This document shows positions 1-8,006 of a stretch of DNA of 42,014 nt, piece by piece (position 1 is the stretch's first letter; every line of letters starts with the position of its first letter). The notes beneath the pieces are model-generated. The model was not told the origin of the DNA. It made no database searches and saw only the letters and a list, made by a program, of their open reading frames with translations. The position numbers were made by a program, and so were the translations under genes. The stretch spans positions 1-42,014 of the forward strand of contig JAOUFY010000021.1 of the NCBI GenBank assembly GCA_029857955.1. Reading direction: 5' to 3'. The DNA is from Spirochaetia bacterium (GTDB lineage Bacteria > Spirochaetota > Leptospiria > Turneriellales > JAOUFE01).

Positions 1-58
1 CGTTAATTCTGTCCATTATGTCTTTGGGAAGTTTTGATTCTTCTTTTAAGGGTTTCAT
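1..58 (-). CDS. Possible 5' end of a minus-strand gene running off the left edge
   Basis: Reading leftwards, an ATG at 58 opens a frame of 19 codons with no stop before the window edge, beginning MKPLKEESKLPKD. The frame is open a little further upstream (to an in-frame stop near 108) but has no better start codon there, and only a weak GAAGA-like purine stretch precedes the ATG. The residues are charged and compatible with a small soluble protein. No family is recognised. It would be divergent from tpiA, sharing the AT-rich 59-247 spacer. Low confidence because so little is visible. Confidence 0.25.
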   Translation of the reverse strand, partial: MKPLKEESKLPKDIMDRIN

Positions 59-247
59 GCGACCAATATCAAATTCTTCGACTGTATATAACGCACTATT
101 TTCTTACTAAAAAGTAGCCGCTCCCTTAATGTGGAGACTGTAATTATAAAATATTTCTTGCCTGCTAATGAAGAAAAAAAAAAACTGACTTATAAAAGCG
201 ACTGGATTCTCAACTCATGGTCGTTGTAAACAAATAGGATATAATAT

Positions 248-1006
248 ATGCCACGAAAAGTTATTCTTGCCGCTAATTGGAAAATGAATTTAACAATGAA
301 AAAGTCTACTGACCTCGTAGATGATATATTAAATAAAATGAAAAACAAAGATAATTGTGAAATTATCTTATTTCCGTCATTTTTACACATCCCTGCAATT
401 ATGGAAAAAATTAAAGGTCGAAATATTGGTCTCGGTGGACAAAACCTTTATTTTGAAGAAGTTGGAGCTTATACTGGAGAAATAGCGGCATTTCAGCTTG
501 TTGATGTGGGCTGTACACATGTGCTTATTGGTCATTCTGAAAGACGTCATTATTTTCATGAGGATTATGAAACCGTTAATAAAAAAGTTATTCAAGCGCT
601 TGCTTCAAATTTGAAAGTTATGCTATGTGTCGGTGAATCGCTGGAAGAGCGAGAAAATAATGTAACCGAAATGGTTGTTGTAGATCAAATTGTAAGCGCC
701 ATGCAAAATATTTCGATAAAAAATTTAAACGACATTTCCATTGCCTATGAACCGATATGGGCAATTGGAACTGGACGGAATGCAACTCCTGCGGATGCTG
801 CTCATGTACATAAAATCATACGTAAAGCTCTGGGGCGTATCTTTAATACCGATGCTGCGGCTGGAATTTCCATTTTATACGGCGGTTCGGTAAAACCTGA
901 AAACATAAAAGAGCTCATGGCTGAAGAAGATATTGACGGAGTACTCGTTGGCGGAGCAAGTTTAAAAGCAGAACCGTTTCTTGATCTCATGAAACTAATC
1001 AATTAA
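248..1006 (+). CDS. tpiA: Triosephosphate isomerase
   Basis: Interconverts dihydroxyacetone phosphate and glyceraldehyde-3-phosphate in glycolysis and gluconeogenesis; cytoplasmic, usually a dimer. The 252 residues match the family length. Visible motifs: AANWKMN with Asn10 and Lys12 of the active site, IGHSERR with the electrophile His96, the signature AYEPIWAIGTG with catalytic base Glu168, the phosphate-gripping GGSVKPEN and GVLVGGASL at the C-terminus. The ATG at 248 is chosen because AANWKMN then falls at the usual place; only a weak AGGA (236-239) precedes it. In many bacteria tpiA follows gap-pgk, but here no glycolytic gene is adjacent. Its stop is one base from the stop of the convergent gene at 1008, so there is no room for a separate terminator. 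Confidence 0.97.
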   Translation: MPRKVILAANWKMNLTMKKSTDLVDDILNKMKNKDNCEIILFPSFLHIPAIMEKIKGRNIGLGGQNLYFEEVGAYTGEIAAFQLVDVGCTHVLIGHSERRHYFHEDYETVNKKVIQALASNLKVMLCVGESLEERENNVTEMVVVDQIVSAMQNISIKNLNDISIAYEPIWAIGTGRNATPADAAHVHKIIRKALGRIFNTDAAAGISILYGGSVKPENIKELMAEEDIDGVLVGGASLKAEPFLDLMKLIN

Positions 1007-1007
1007 G

Positions 1008-1295
1008 TCATCTTAAAAAGTTGATGCCATCTTCAACTTTTGAATGATTCGCTCTTAATTTTTTATCGTGTAATTCTAACGTCATATGATCTTTTTTTCG
1101 GATGGTATAAATATTACCCTCTTCAAGATTAACCTGAGATAAAAGATTTAACTCATGTTCGCCAACAACGCATAAATACCAGGTACCTTCGGTAATTTTA
1201 TTTTGTTTTGCTAAAACTTGAACATCAAAATACTCCGGTAATTGAGAAATAAAATTATAATTTCGGGGCAGTCGTAATAGATGAGGCAGATTCAT
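1008..1295 (-). CDS. Small hypothetical protein, last gene of the trxA operon
   Basis: A 95-residue protein with no signal peptide and no membrane segment. The N-terminal half has aromatic and hydrophobic strands (TWYLCVVGEHELNLLSQV), followed by IYTIRKKDHMTLELHDKKL, which reads like a small beta-rich fold. No family is recognised. The start is the ATG at 1295, 12 bases after the stop of the exported NlpC/P60-like gene, so it is probably co-transcribed with it and with trxA. No clear Shine-Dalgarno sequence is present, as for several genes here, so translation may be coupled. Function unknown. Confidence 0.6.
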   Translation of the reverse strand: MNLPHLLRLPRNYNFISQLPEYFDVQVLAKQNKITEGTWYLCVVGEHELNLLSQVNLEEGNIYTIRKKDHMTLELHDKKLRANHSKVEDGINFLR

Positions 1296-1307
1296 AGCCG
1301 ATTCAAT

Positions 1308-2444
1308 TTAATTTATAATTCGACACCCCTTGATGAAACTACTTTTATAGTAGTCATCATTTAAAGATGCCTTTGTCATTCCTTTTGAAATTGTAATAAA
1401 TAAAAAATCCATATTATTAAGATATATTCCCATCGCTGTAGGTTCTTTACGCCGTGATTCTGATGAAAACAAGATCAAATCACCGGTTTTTAATGATGAG
1501 GTAGACCTTACGGTATCAACCATACAATACGAATTATATGTATAAGGTAACTCTTCAACTTTGGTTTTTGTTACAATCGAGATCAAGCCAATTACGTCTG
1601 CTCCAAAATCTTTATTCATCCGATAACCATAGGGAATGCCTTCTCGGGAAGTTAAAAATTGAAGCAGTTTTTCATTCTCAAATTGACTTTCCAGTTTTTT
1701 AAACTTTTCGCGAATTTTAATTTTGTTTTTATGCTTTATCCAGAAATCATCAATTTTTTCTTCAAGTTCGGTTTTTAATTGCTCTTGATTAACCTTTTTA
1801 CCATTACTGTTTTTTTCTTCTTCGGGATTAAAAATATGATTTAATATAAAAGTTCTATCCTGAGACTTGTATGTTTTACTTGTATTTAGAGCATAATCAA
1901 GTGCTTCAATATGACTTTTGGTTTCTAACGCATTGTTGATGTAATAATAGCTTAACGCTTCGGTACCAGCAGGAGTATAACCTCCTTCCAATGCTCTAAA
2001 TAAAATATCAAAAATATATTCTTTATCGAGACCGGTTTGCAATAAATGTTCTAAAATTATACCATAAGAAATATAGTCCTCTTTACCGACTGACATTGAC
2101 GGAATTAATTCGTTCATATATTTTAACGTTTCATGCTTTAATCTTCCGTCATGATAAGCATAAACTGCAAGATTAATGGTTCTATCCATCAGCCAATCAG
2201 GATAATTTTTAAAACAAGCCTGCGGTAAAATATATTCTAAAACATCTATTCCTTCCGCAGCCGTTACAGGAGGCAATTTTTGCAAAATAAACCTGATACT
2301 TTTAAATTTACTTTCTTGAACCGATTCAGCACAATACTTTTCAAGAAGATTTTTTATTTTTATCTCAGACGTTGTTTCCCCGTATGAAGGACTGCTGATG
2401 AATATAAAAAAAAATGTATAGATCGAAATGATAAATAACTTCAT
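1308..2444 (-). CDS. Exported protein with a degenerate NlpC/P60-like C-terminal domain
   Basis: About 378 residues from the ATG at 2444; TTG 2480 and ATG 2477 are in frame upstream, but 2444 gives a clean signal peptide (MKLFIISIYTFFFIFISS..YGE). The central region is helical and TPR-like. The last ~115 residues follow the NlpC/P60 peptidoglycan endopeptidase layout: FLTSREGIPYGYRMN, then ADVIGLIS where DCSGLV is expected, SLKTGDLILFSS for the lkpGDLvFF strand, AMGIYLNN for HVGIYLGN, and a final YKSSFIKGCRII. By this alignment the catalytic Cys is Val, the His is Ala and the third polar residue is Thr, so hydrolase activity is unlikely. A non-catalytic cell-wall binding or scaffold role is inferred. 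Downstream of trxA, from which it is separated by an AT-rich palindrome. Confidence 0.7.
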   Translation of the reverse strand: MKLFIISIYTFFFIFISSPSYGETTSEIKIKNLLEKYCAESVQESKFKSIRFILQKLPPVTAAEGIDVLEYILPQACFKNYPDWLMDRTINLAVYAYHDGRLKHETLKYMNELIPSMSVGKEDYISYGIILEHLLQTGLDKEYIFDILFRALEGGYTPAGTEALSYYYINNALETKSHIEALDYALNTSKTYKSQDRTFILNHIFNPEEEKNSNGKKVNQEQLKTELEEKIDDFWIKHKNKIKIREKFKKLESQFENEKLLQFLTSREGIPYGYRMNKDFGADVIGLISIVTKTKVEELPYTYNSYCMVDTVRSTSSLKTGDLILFSSESRRKEPTAMGIYLNNMDFLFITISKGMTKASLNDDYYKSSFIKGCRIIN

Positions 2445-2477
2445 TAGATAGCATTTATTATAATAAAGACAACCCAT

Positions 2478-2513
2478 CAATAGGTTTTTTTAAATTTTTA
2501 AAAAAACCTATTG
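2478..2513. repeat. Perfect 14-bp inverted repeat with AT loop between trxA and the NlpC-like gene
   Basis: Arms CAATAGGTTTTTTT (2478-2491) and AAAAAAACCTATTG (2500-2513) are exact complements around an 8-base A/T loop. On the minus strand it lies 14 bases after the trxA stop and just ahead of the next gene. The T-run is inside the stem rather than after it, so it is not a textbook terminator; it may act as an RNA end-stabiliser or partial attenuator that separates high trxA expression from the downstream genes. Confidence 0.6.
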
Positions 2514-2527
2514 GGGATTCGATGACA

Positions 2528-2848
2528 TTATGCACTAATATGTTTATTCAACATATTCATGTAATGCTGTTTTGGACTTGCGCCCACTGCTCTTTCAACT
2601 AACTGTCCATCTTTAAAGATTATTAATGTTGGAATTGAAGTTACGCTATACTTACCGGCAGCGCCACTGTTTTCATCCACATTTAATTTAGCTATTGTAA
2701 GTTTATCTTTGTATTCAACTGAAAGTTCGTCCAACACGGGAGCAACCATGCGACACGGAGCACACCATGGAGCCCAAAAGTCTACCATAACTACCCCTTT
2801 TTTTATTTCACTGTCAAAATTTGAATCGTTCAATTCTTTAACTGCCAC
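2528..2848 (-). CDS. trxA: Thioredoxin
   Basis: Cytoplasmic dithiol-disulfide oxidoreductase that donates electrons to reductive enzymes and is recharged by thioredoxin reductase. At 106 residues it is the standard single-domain size. The active site is FWAPWCAPCRM with Cys29 and Cys32; Ala replaces the commoner Gly in WCGPC, a frequent natural variant. The cis-proline loop is seen as YSVTSIPTLIIF and the conserved KLNVDEN is present. The start is GTG at 2848, supported by a good AAGGAG at 2855-2860. First gene of a leftward operon with the NlpC/P60-like gene and the small protein. The upstream 2849-3062 spacer is AT-rich and probably holds its promoter. Confidence 0.96.
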   Translation of the reverse strand: MAVKELNDSNFDSEIKKGVVMVDFWAPWCAPCRMVAPVLDELSVEYKDKLTIAKLNVDENSGAAGKYSVTSIPTLIIFKDGQLVERAVGASPKQHYMNMLNKHISA

Positions 2849-3062
2849 AATTACTCCTTATATTTTTTTGTGATAACGTTGAACTTTAATATCTGATTTC
2901 AATCTGTAAAAATGATTATCTTCGTAAAGATTAAAATTTTAAATTTTTAAAGCTTACATGCTTCACTATTTTTAGATAGTATATTAAATAAATTTAATAT
3001 TGGCTAAATTTCCTTAAACTTAAAGATACTATCATTGAAAAAATTGTATGAATTGCATTATT

Positions 3063-3590
3063 TTATCTCATACGTATATTACAAATTTGTTCAACAATAT
3101 ACTCAACAGAAGCCATTTTCCCTTCACCGAGGTCGCCGCACAAAGCTTCTCCGGTTTCAGGAGAGAGTATGCGATAGCCATACTCTCTCAGTCTCGTCAG
3201 ATTAAACTGTACGGCCGGATGCTTGAACATGACCGGATTCATGGAGGGCGCAATCCATTTGGGGCCACTAAATGATAAAAGAAGCGTAGATAAAAGATTC
3301 GGCGCAGAACCAACAGCAGCCTGGGAAATAAAATCAGCGCTTGCCGGCGCAACGATCATTAAATCACAATTTTCACGAAGTTCAATATGAGCCATGACCG
3401 CTCCATGATCTGTATCGTGTACATATACCGGATTATTCGAAAGAGCGGTAAAAACAACAGGGGAAATCCACTGAGATGCTGTTTGTGTCATCACTACATG
3501 TATGTCAAATCCCTCTTTTTGCAGTAAACGTACTATTTCACAACTTTTGTAAATAGCAATTGAAGCGCTTACCCCATAAATAATTTTCAT
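3063..3590 (-). CDS. coaC: Stand-alone phosphopantothenoylcysteine decarboxylase (CoaC domain)
   Basis: FMN-dependent decarboxylation of 4'-phosphopantothenoylcysteine to phosphopantetheine in coenzyme A synthesis. The 175 residues form one flavoprotein domain: GVSASIAIYKS (phosphate/FMN loop), AHIEL with active-site His68, IVAPASADFISQ, IAPSMN with Asn118 (PxMN motif) and EALCGDLGEGKMA with Cys151 on the substrate-covering flap. The flap Cys and PxMN motif favour CoaC over the related UbiX. In most bacteria this domain is fused to the ligase CoaB in a ~400-residue CoaBC; here translation stops at the domain end and no CoaB lies next to it, so the ligase must be elsewhere. Start ATG 3590, no strong RBS. 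Confidence 0.85.
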   Translation of the reverse strand: MKIIYGVSASIAIYKSCEIVRLLQKEGFDIHVVMTQTASQWISPVVFTALSNNPVYVHDTDHGAVMAHIELRENCDLMIVAPASADFISQAAVGSAPNLLSTLLLSFSGPKWIAPSMNPVMFKHPAVQFNLTRLREYGYRILSPETGEALCGDLGEGKMASVEYIVEQICNIRMR

Positions 3591-3774
3591 AGGACAAAAT
3601 AAAATTCATTTCACCGTTTTCAATGATGTTTTATCGCTGTTTACACTTTAAACCCCTCCTATTTCTGTTAAATTTCTATATCAATTGTGCAGTATACCTG
3701 ATTATTGAGAAGATACCTTGAGACTATAAAAAAATGTAAATTTCCAATAGAAGCCAACAGCGGTAATTCTAATT

Positions 3775-4710
3775 GTGATCAGCTGTTTTTTTCCATATTT
3801 TTTCACAACTTCCAGGGAGGCGCCAAAAAAAGATCCCAGGCCGGTTGATCCGGATCAACAGATCATGTTTGCCAAAGCCCTGAAATACCAGAAAATCAAG
3901 ACCGCCCTGGATAAAAATACTGACCTGCCCGGTAGCGCAAAAATAAACATCACCGACCCTGATTCCCTGTTTATGAAAAGAAACGGCAAAATTTCACAGA
4001 GTTACAATGCCCAGATGGTCTCTTCAGAGGGTTATATTATAGCGGCGGATATTGCGACGGGCAATGCCGAAAATGACATGGAGCAATTATCGAAGATGAT
4101 TGAACAGGGCCGCATCAATACAAAAGTTAAACCCGACAAGGTATCTGCGGATGCCGGTTATTTTCATGGATCAGGTCTTGAATACCTGCACCGTGAAAAT
4201 ATCGAGGGATTTATCCCATCCCCCGATCAGGTGTCCAAGGAGCGCAAGGATGAAAAGGATTCAGGCTTTGAGGCTCATTATTTTCAATATGATGAAACGC
4301 AAGATGAATGGATATGCCCACAAAACAAGCCTCTTACTTTTCAACGCGAGCAAATTCGGGATGGCAAAAAAACCACCATCTATCAGTGCCAACCGATTCA
4401 TTGCATAAAATTTCCTGACAGGCAAATATGCTGCATGAAAAAGGATGATATGCGAAAGGGATTCAGGAGATTGGAAGTCGATGAGGACGCAGATTTGAAA
4501 CATGCTATGATTCACAAGATGAAAACACAGGACGCTAAACTGTTCTATAAAAAACGCGGTTCCCAGATTGAATCAATGTTTGGCATTATTAAACAATCCA
4601 GAAAGTTTCGGGAATTTCTTCTCCGGGGCCATGATAAAGTCCCAACTCAGTTAAAAATAGCCTCTATTGCCTTTAATTTTGGAAAAATGATCCGCGAAGG
4701 TCTCGTATAG
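3775..4710 (+). pseudogene. 5'-truncated IS1182-type (DDE) transposase remnant
   Basis: The frame is open for 311 codons, but recognisable sequence starts near 3820 (REAPKKDPRPVDPDQQ). Family landmarks are DPDSLFMK with a following YNAQ, the SADAGYF block carrying a catalytic Asp, and near the C-terminus a catalytic Glu region (QIESMFGIIKQSRKFREFLLRG) with terminal IASIAFNFGKMI. Members usually run about 450-500 residues, so roughly the first third, including the N-terminal HTH and probably the first catalytic Asp, is missing. The first ~15 codons look like non-homologous readthrough. Base composition is clearly richer in G+C (CCGGTAGCGC, CCTGCCC) than the neighbouring genes, as expected for acquired DNA. 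No terminal repeats or target duplication were identified, so it is judged a dead remnant. Confidence 0.75.
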
Positions 4711-4855
4711 TCAGGAAAATTCTGAAAATAAATCCCTGCGAAAAATTTTCTACTTCTTACCTCGAAATTCCACCGCCTAGCCCCTGGTTGGCGCACAGGC
4801 TCGCGGATGAGCCAGGAAGTAATCACTCTAAAAAATGCAATCATGAATAATAAAT
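4711..4855. other. Non-coding IS flank
   Basis: This GC-richer stretch after the transposase remnant (GCACAGGCTCGCGGATGAGC and neighbours) matches the transposase composition rather than the host genes. It is probably the residual 3' non-coding end of the element. No intact terminal inverted repeat was found. Confidence 0.4.
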
Positions 4856-5725
4856 TTATCTACGAAAAAACGTTTTTAGCCAGCCGAAATAACGTTTTTT
4901 ATGTTCATCTAAAAATTCGTCAATTAGTTTAGATACTCGATCAGGTCTTTTTAAGTATACCAGGTGTCCGCTGCCTTCAACGATTCGCAGTACCCCACGG
5001 GGCATTTTACTTGCTAACGAACTAGCAAAGTCTGTTGGAGTAAGTTGATCATTTTCTCCGTATATCATAAGAGTTGGTTTTGTATTTTTATGTACTTCAT
5101 CTTTGATCGATGCGTCAAGAAAGCTTTCCATATAGTTACGTGCAGCATATAACGGATGATTATTGTTTACTTGTTTAAAGTGAGACCATTTTCCAGGAAT
5201 ATGTTCATTTATATTCCATAACTTGTTTTTTCTTCCATCATACGGAAACTTGCCTCGCATGGCACGATATAATAAATGCAGTTTAAGTGCAGTTTTACCA
5301 AACGTCAACATTGTGGTAATTTCTTGGGTACGTAAGGAAAAATCAACAAGAGCTGAAATCAGAATGATATTTTCAATTAAATCAGGATTGCGGGTTGCAA
5401 TATCAAGCGCAATGTAAGCTCCCATTGAACTTCCGACTAAATGAATGGTATTGCGTTCTTTTTTTAACTTTTTTAAAAAAAGCGTTAATGCTGTAGTAGC
5501 ATTTTTTACTGTATAGTTTTCACCGGGATTTTTGTAACTGCGTCCATGACCGGGAATATCTGGAATTATAACTCTATACTTTTCGGTAAAGTGATCAATG
5601 TATGAGTTATAACATAGTTTGCCATTTTGATACCAGCTATGTATAAAAAAAATTATATCACCTTTGCCTTCATCTATATAATATATTTTTTTATCTTCGC
5701 TTTCACTAAGCGGGAAGTAAGGCAT
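4856..5725 (-). CDS. Alpha/beta hydrolase
   Basis: Single-domain alpha/beta-hydrolase fold of the MhpC/proline-iminopeptidase type; substrate unknown, no signal peptide, probably cytoplasmic. The catalytic triad is visible: nucleophile elbow VGSSMGAY, acid in YGENDQLTP and base in GSGHLVYLKRP (Ser112, Asp238, His266 counted from the longer TTG start at 5761). The oxyanion loop reads FIHSWYQN, with HS instead of the usual HG. The lid (about 140-210) is rich in basic residues. The ATG at 5725 is preferred over TTG 5761 because the N-terminal strand begins soon after it; neither has a convincing RBS. It follows the DUF1566 gene by about 20 bases if the longer start is used. Confidence 0.85.
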   Translation of the reverse strand: MPYFPLSESEDKKIYYIDEGKGDIIFFIHSWYQNGKLCYNSYIDHFTEKYRVIIPDIPGHGRSYKNPGENYTVKNATTALTLFLKKLKKERNTIHLVGSSMGAYIALDIATRNPDLIENIILISALVDFSLRTQEITTMLTFGKTALKLHLLYRAMRGKFPYDGRKNKLWNINEHIPGKWSHFKQVNNNHPLYAARNYMESFLDASIKDEVHKNTKPTLMIYGENDQLTPTDFASSLASKMPRGVLRIVEGSGHLVYLKRPDRVSKLIDEFLDEHKKRYFGWLKTFFRR

Positions 5726-5780
5726 ATTCGACAATACTGTAAGATGGAAGTAAAAATGCAACCTTTAAATTGTCAGCCTT

Positions 5781-6896
5781 TTACTGCTCGGAAACGCATC
5801 TTGCTGTAATTGGTTTTGCGCTTTTAATTTTTTCGGATATTGAACCATCTCTAAATGATATCGTTTGCACATTACTGTTCTCATCTTCAGAGTTGATTAA
5901 ACTAGACGACCAATATCCTAAAAAATTAACTCCTAAATCAGAATAGGGCGCAAAGATAACTTTAACAGCTGGTCTCTCTCTTTTGTCGACAATAGTTTCA
6001 AGTTCTTCAGCCGTTGGCAGTCTCCACGATTTATCGCCAAGTTGTAAGTTCTTGCAATATTCCACTGATTCATTCCAGTTGTTAGCTTTTCTTACTCCCC
6101 TGCATGAAGGGTCATTTTTTTGACCCATGGTGCATTTTTGCCATGTAAGTTTTGTAAAATTATCAGTTATAGTTGCATTTTTATTATCAACAAATCTGAT
6201 ATACGACTTTGCCATTTTTCTGGTTAAAACTATTTTTTGAGTCTGTTCTTTTTTTGGCTTTTCGGCATTTTTTGCCTGTTTGGATTTTTCAGCTTCACTT
6301 TTTTCTGAGGCTTGTTTTGCCATTTTTTGAATTTCAGAAATGATGTTTGCTGCAGCTTTGTCAGTGGCTCCAAAAATTGTGCTGTCTACTTTATTTGACA
6401 CCACTTCCAGATCAGCAATTTCATCAATGGCTACATAGTAAACATTTGTATGAATGTTCATAATTTGTGCTTCTTGGTCAAAATCATAACGACCAAATAT
6501 TATTATATCTACATTAAGTTCTTTTGCGAGAATCTTTAAAAGACCAAGTCGTTCATCTGTTTTTTTGTTTGATTTTTCAGATATTTTTTCTTTAGTTAAT
6601 TTTTGCTTTGCAGTATACATGATTTTGTCAATATCCGCTGAGCTTACTCTTTCATATGTAAAGTTTTTTTGCATTGATGTGTCTACAGCATCTCCGAGGC
6701 TTCCTGACATATATTGAAAATTTTCAGATTCGGTTTTATCATCAAAGTTTAATATGGCAATCCGAGCCAGATCACTCTTTTGTTCAGTTTTTTTATCTTC
6801 ATTATTTTTATCTTCTTCTGCAGAATATACTAAAAACGAGCCTGAAACCAGAGAAATAAATAAAAAATATTTAAACACTTTTCTATAAACTTTCAT
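5781..6896 (-). CDS. Exported protein: TolB-N/CsgG-like domain plus DUF1566 (Lcl C-terminal) domain
   Basis: 371 residues with a signal peptide (MKVYRKVFKYFLFISLVSGSFLVYSAEE). Residues ~45-190 start with ARIAILNFDDKTESENF, which has the form of the TolB N-terminal/CsgG/FlgO-like domain that senses or binds at the outer membrane. A Lys/Glu/Ala-rich, coiled-coil-like linker (~195-225) leads to a DUF1566 module at ~228-370: VDNKNATITDNFTKLTWQKC, WNESVEYCKNL, WRLPTAEELETIV, GYWSSS and ITARCV, the hallmark order for this domain. DUF1566 proteins are abundant in leptospires; the function is unknown, with carbohydrate or adhesin-like C-type-lectin folds suggested. ATG 6896 has an AAAGGT RBS. First gene of a leftward pair with the hydrolase. 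Confidence 0.85.
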   Translation of the reverse strand: MKVYRKVFKYFLFISLVSGSFLVYSAEEDKNNEDKKTEQKSDLARIAILNFDDKTESENFQYMSGSLGDAVDTSMQKNFTYERVSSADIDKIMYTAKQKLTKEKISEKSNKKTDERLGLLKILAKELNVDIIIFGRYDFDQEAQIMNIHTNVYYVAIDEIADLEVVSNKVDSTIFGATDKAAANIISEIQKMAKQASEKSEAEKSKQAKNAEKPKKEQTQKIVLTRKMAKSYIRFVDNKNATITDNFTKLTWQKCTMGQKNDPSCRGVRKANNWNESVEYCKNLQLGDKSWRLPTAEELETIVDKRERPAVKVIFAPYSDLGVNFLGYWSSSLINSEDENSNVQTISFRDGSISEKIKSAKPITARCVSEQ

Positions 6897-7098
6897 CTTG
6901 ACCTTTCTTTATCAGGAGCATTGATCCTGAATTTATTTTATTTTTGTTTGACCAATTTATACGTCATTGGTTTTTAAATCAATTTATTTTATTTCAATAA
7001 TATATTAGGTCAATTACTTTTTATATCGTAAAGTGTACTAAAAATTTAATTCAGTAAAAATTACTTTACAAAGCTAGTTAAGAAAAACATAGTTATCC

Positions 7099-7983
7099 AT
7101 GTCAACGGCAACAGATGCGTCTTCACAAAAAAAAATATCCTTTTTTGCTACCTCCGATACGGAATGTCCTGTTTGTAAAGCCGGTCATCGGAAAGAAGAA
7201 TTATTTTCAGGCGGCGGCCGTCTTGTGGCCGGTAAACTTACGCCGGAACTTCGGCGCACGTATCTTGAAAATAAAAAGTTTGGAGTTATATATCCGCTTG
7301 CTTATGTGATGCAGGTTTGTCCGGTTTGTCTTTATGCCGCTTATCCTAAGGATTTTAACAGATTAAATATTGATGAGATTCAGGCCATCAAAGGTTCAAC
7401 AGATCACCGCAGAAAACTAATGACGACGGTATTTACCAAAGTTGATTTTAAAGAAAATAGAAATCTTGTTCATGGCGCGGCATCTATGATTCTAGCTGTA
7501 GATTGTTATCATTTAAGATTGCCCAATATTGCCCCAACGCCTAAAAAGGCAGTTTCCAGTATTCGCGCGGCCTGGCTTTTTGATGATCTTTTTCAACTGG
7601 CCAATTACAGGCCATACGACAAGGTCAGAGACTTTTATTATATGGAAGCCGTTAGAAATTACATGAAAACCCTTGACCTGATGCAGTCCGGTAAAGAACC
7701 TCTTGAGCAGGAAAGTTATGTTCTTGGTCCGGATCTTGACCACAACTGGGGATTTGACGGCATCATTTATTTAAATGCCTATCTTACGAAAAAATATTAT
7801 ACACAGCTTGCCGAAGGCAGGGAAGAACACTATAAAATTCTTGATTATGCAAAACGGTATCTGTCGAAACTTTATGGCATGGGCAGATCTTCAAAATCCA
7901 AGCCGTCTATTATAATTGATATGTCAAAAGAACTTTATGATGAAATAAATGCGCTTTTAACTGAATTAGCGCCGAAAACGTAA
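7099..7983 (+). CDS. DUF2225 zinc-ribbon-like protein
   Basis: 294-residue cytoplasmic protein without signal peptide. Two CPVC pairs, Cys23/Cys26 and Cys74/Cys77, probably bind one zinc, and the pattern VCPVCLYAAYPKDFNRL with the glycine-rich RLVAGKLTPELRR between them is typical of DUF2225. The C-terminal half is alpha-helical and repeat-like (FYYMEAVRNYMKTLDLM.., YLNAYLTKKYYTQLA), similar to TPR-type helices. Function not known. It ends 23 bases before the barrel/OmpA surface-protein gene and is likely co-transcribed with it. The start ATG 7099 has no strong RBS; the long AT-rich spacer 6897-7098 separates it from the divergent exported protein. Confidence 0.85.
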   Translation: MSTATDASSQKKISFFATSDTECPVCKAGHRKEELFSGGGRLVAGKLTPELRRTYLENKKFGVIYPLAYVMQVCPVCLYAAYPKDFNRLNIDEIQAIKGSTDHRRKLMTTVFTKVDFKENRNLVHGAASMILAVDCYHLRLPNIAPTPKKAVSSIRAAWLFDDLFQLANYRPYDKVRDFYYMEAVRNYMKTLDLMQSGKEPLEQESYVLGPDLDHNWGFDGIIYLNAYLTKKYYTQLAEGREEHYKILDYAKRYLSKLYGMGRSSKSKPSIIIDMSKELYDEINALLTELAPKT

Positions 7984-8006
7984 ATTTTGGGAATAAATTT
8001 AATTAC

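Noticed and set aside
2478..2513. Considered as a standard Rho-independent terminator of trxA
   Set aside because: The T-run is part of the stem and no T-tail follows on the minus strand; kept as an inverted repeat only.
3048..3275. Rightward 75-codon frame
   Set aside because: Lies antisense inside coaC, whose motifs are clear on the other strand.
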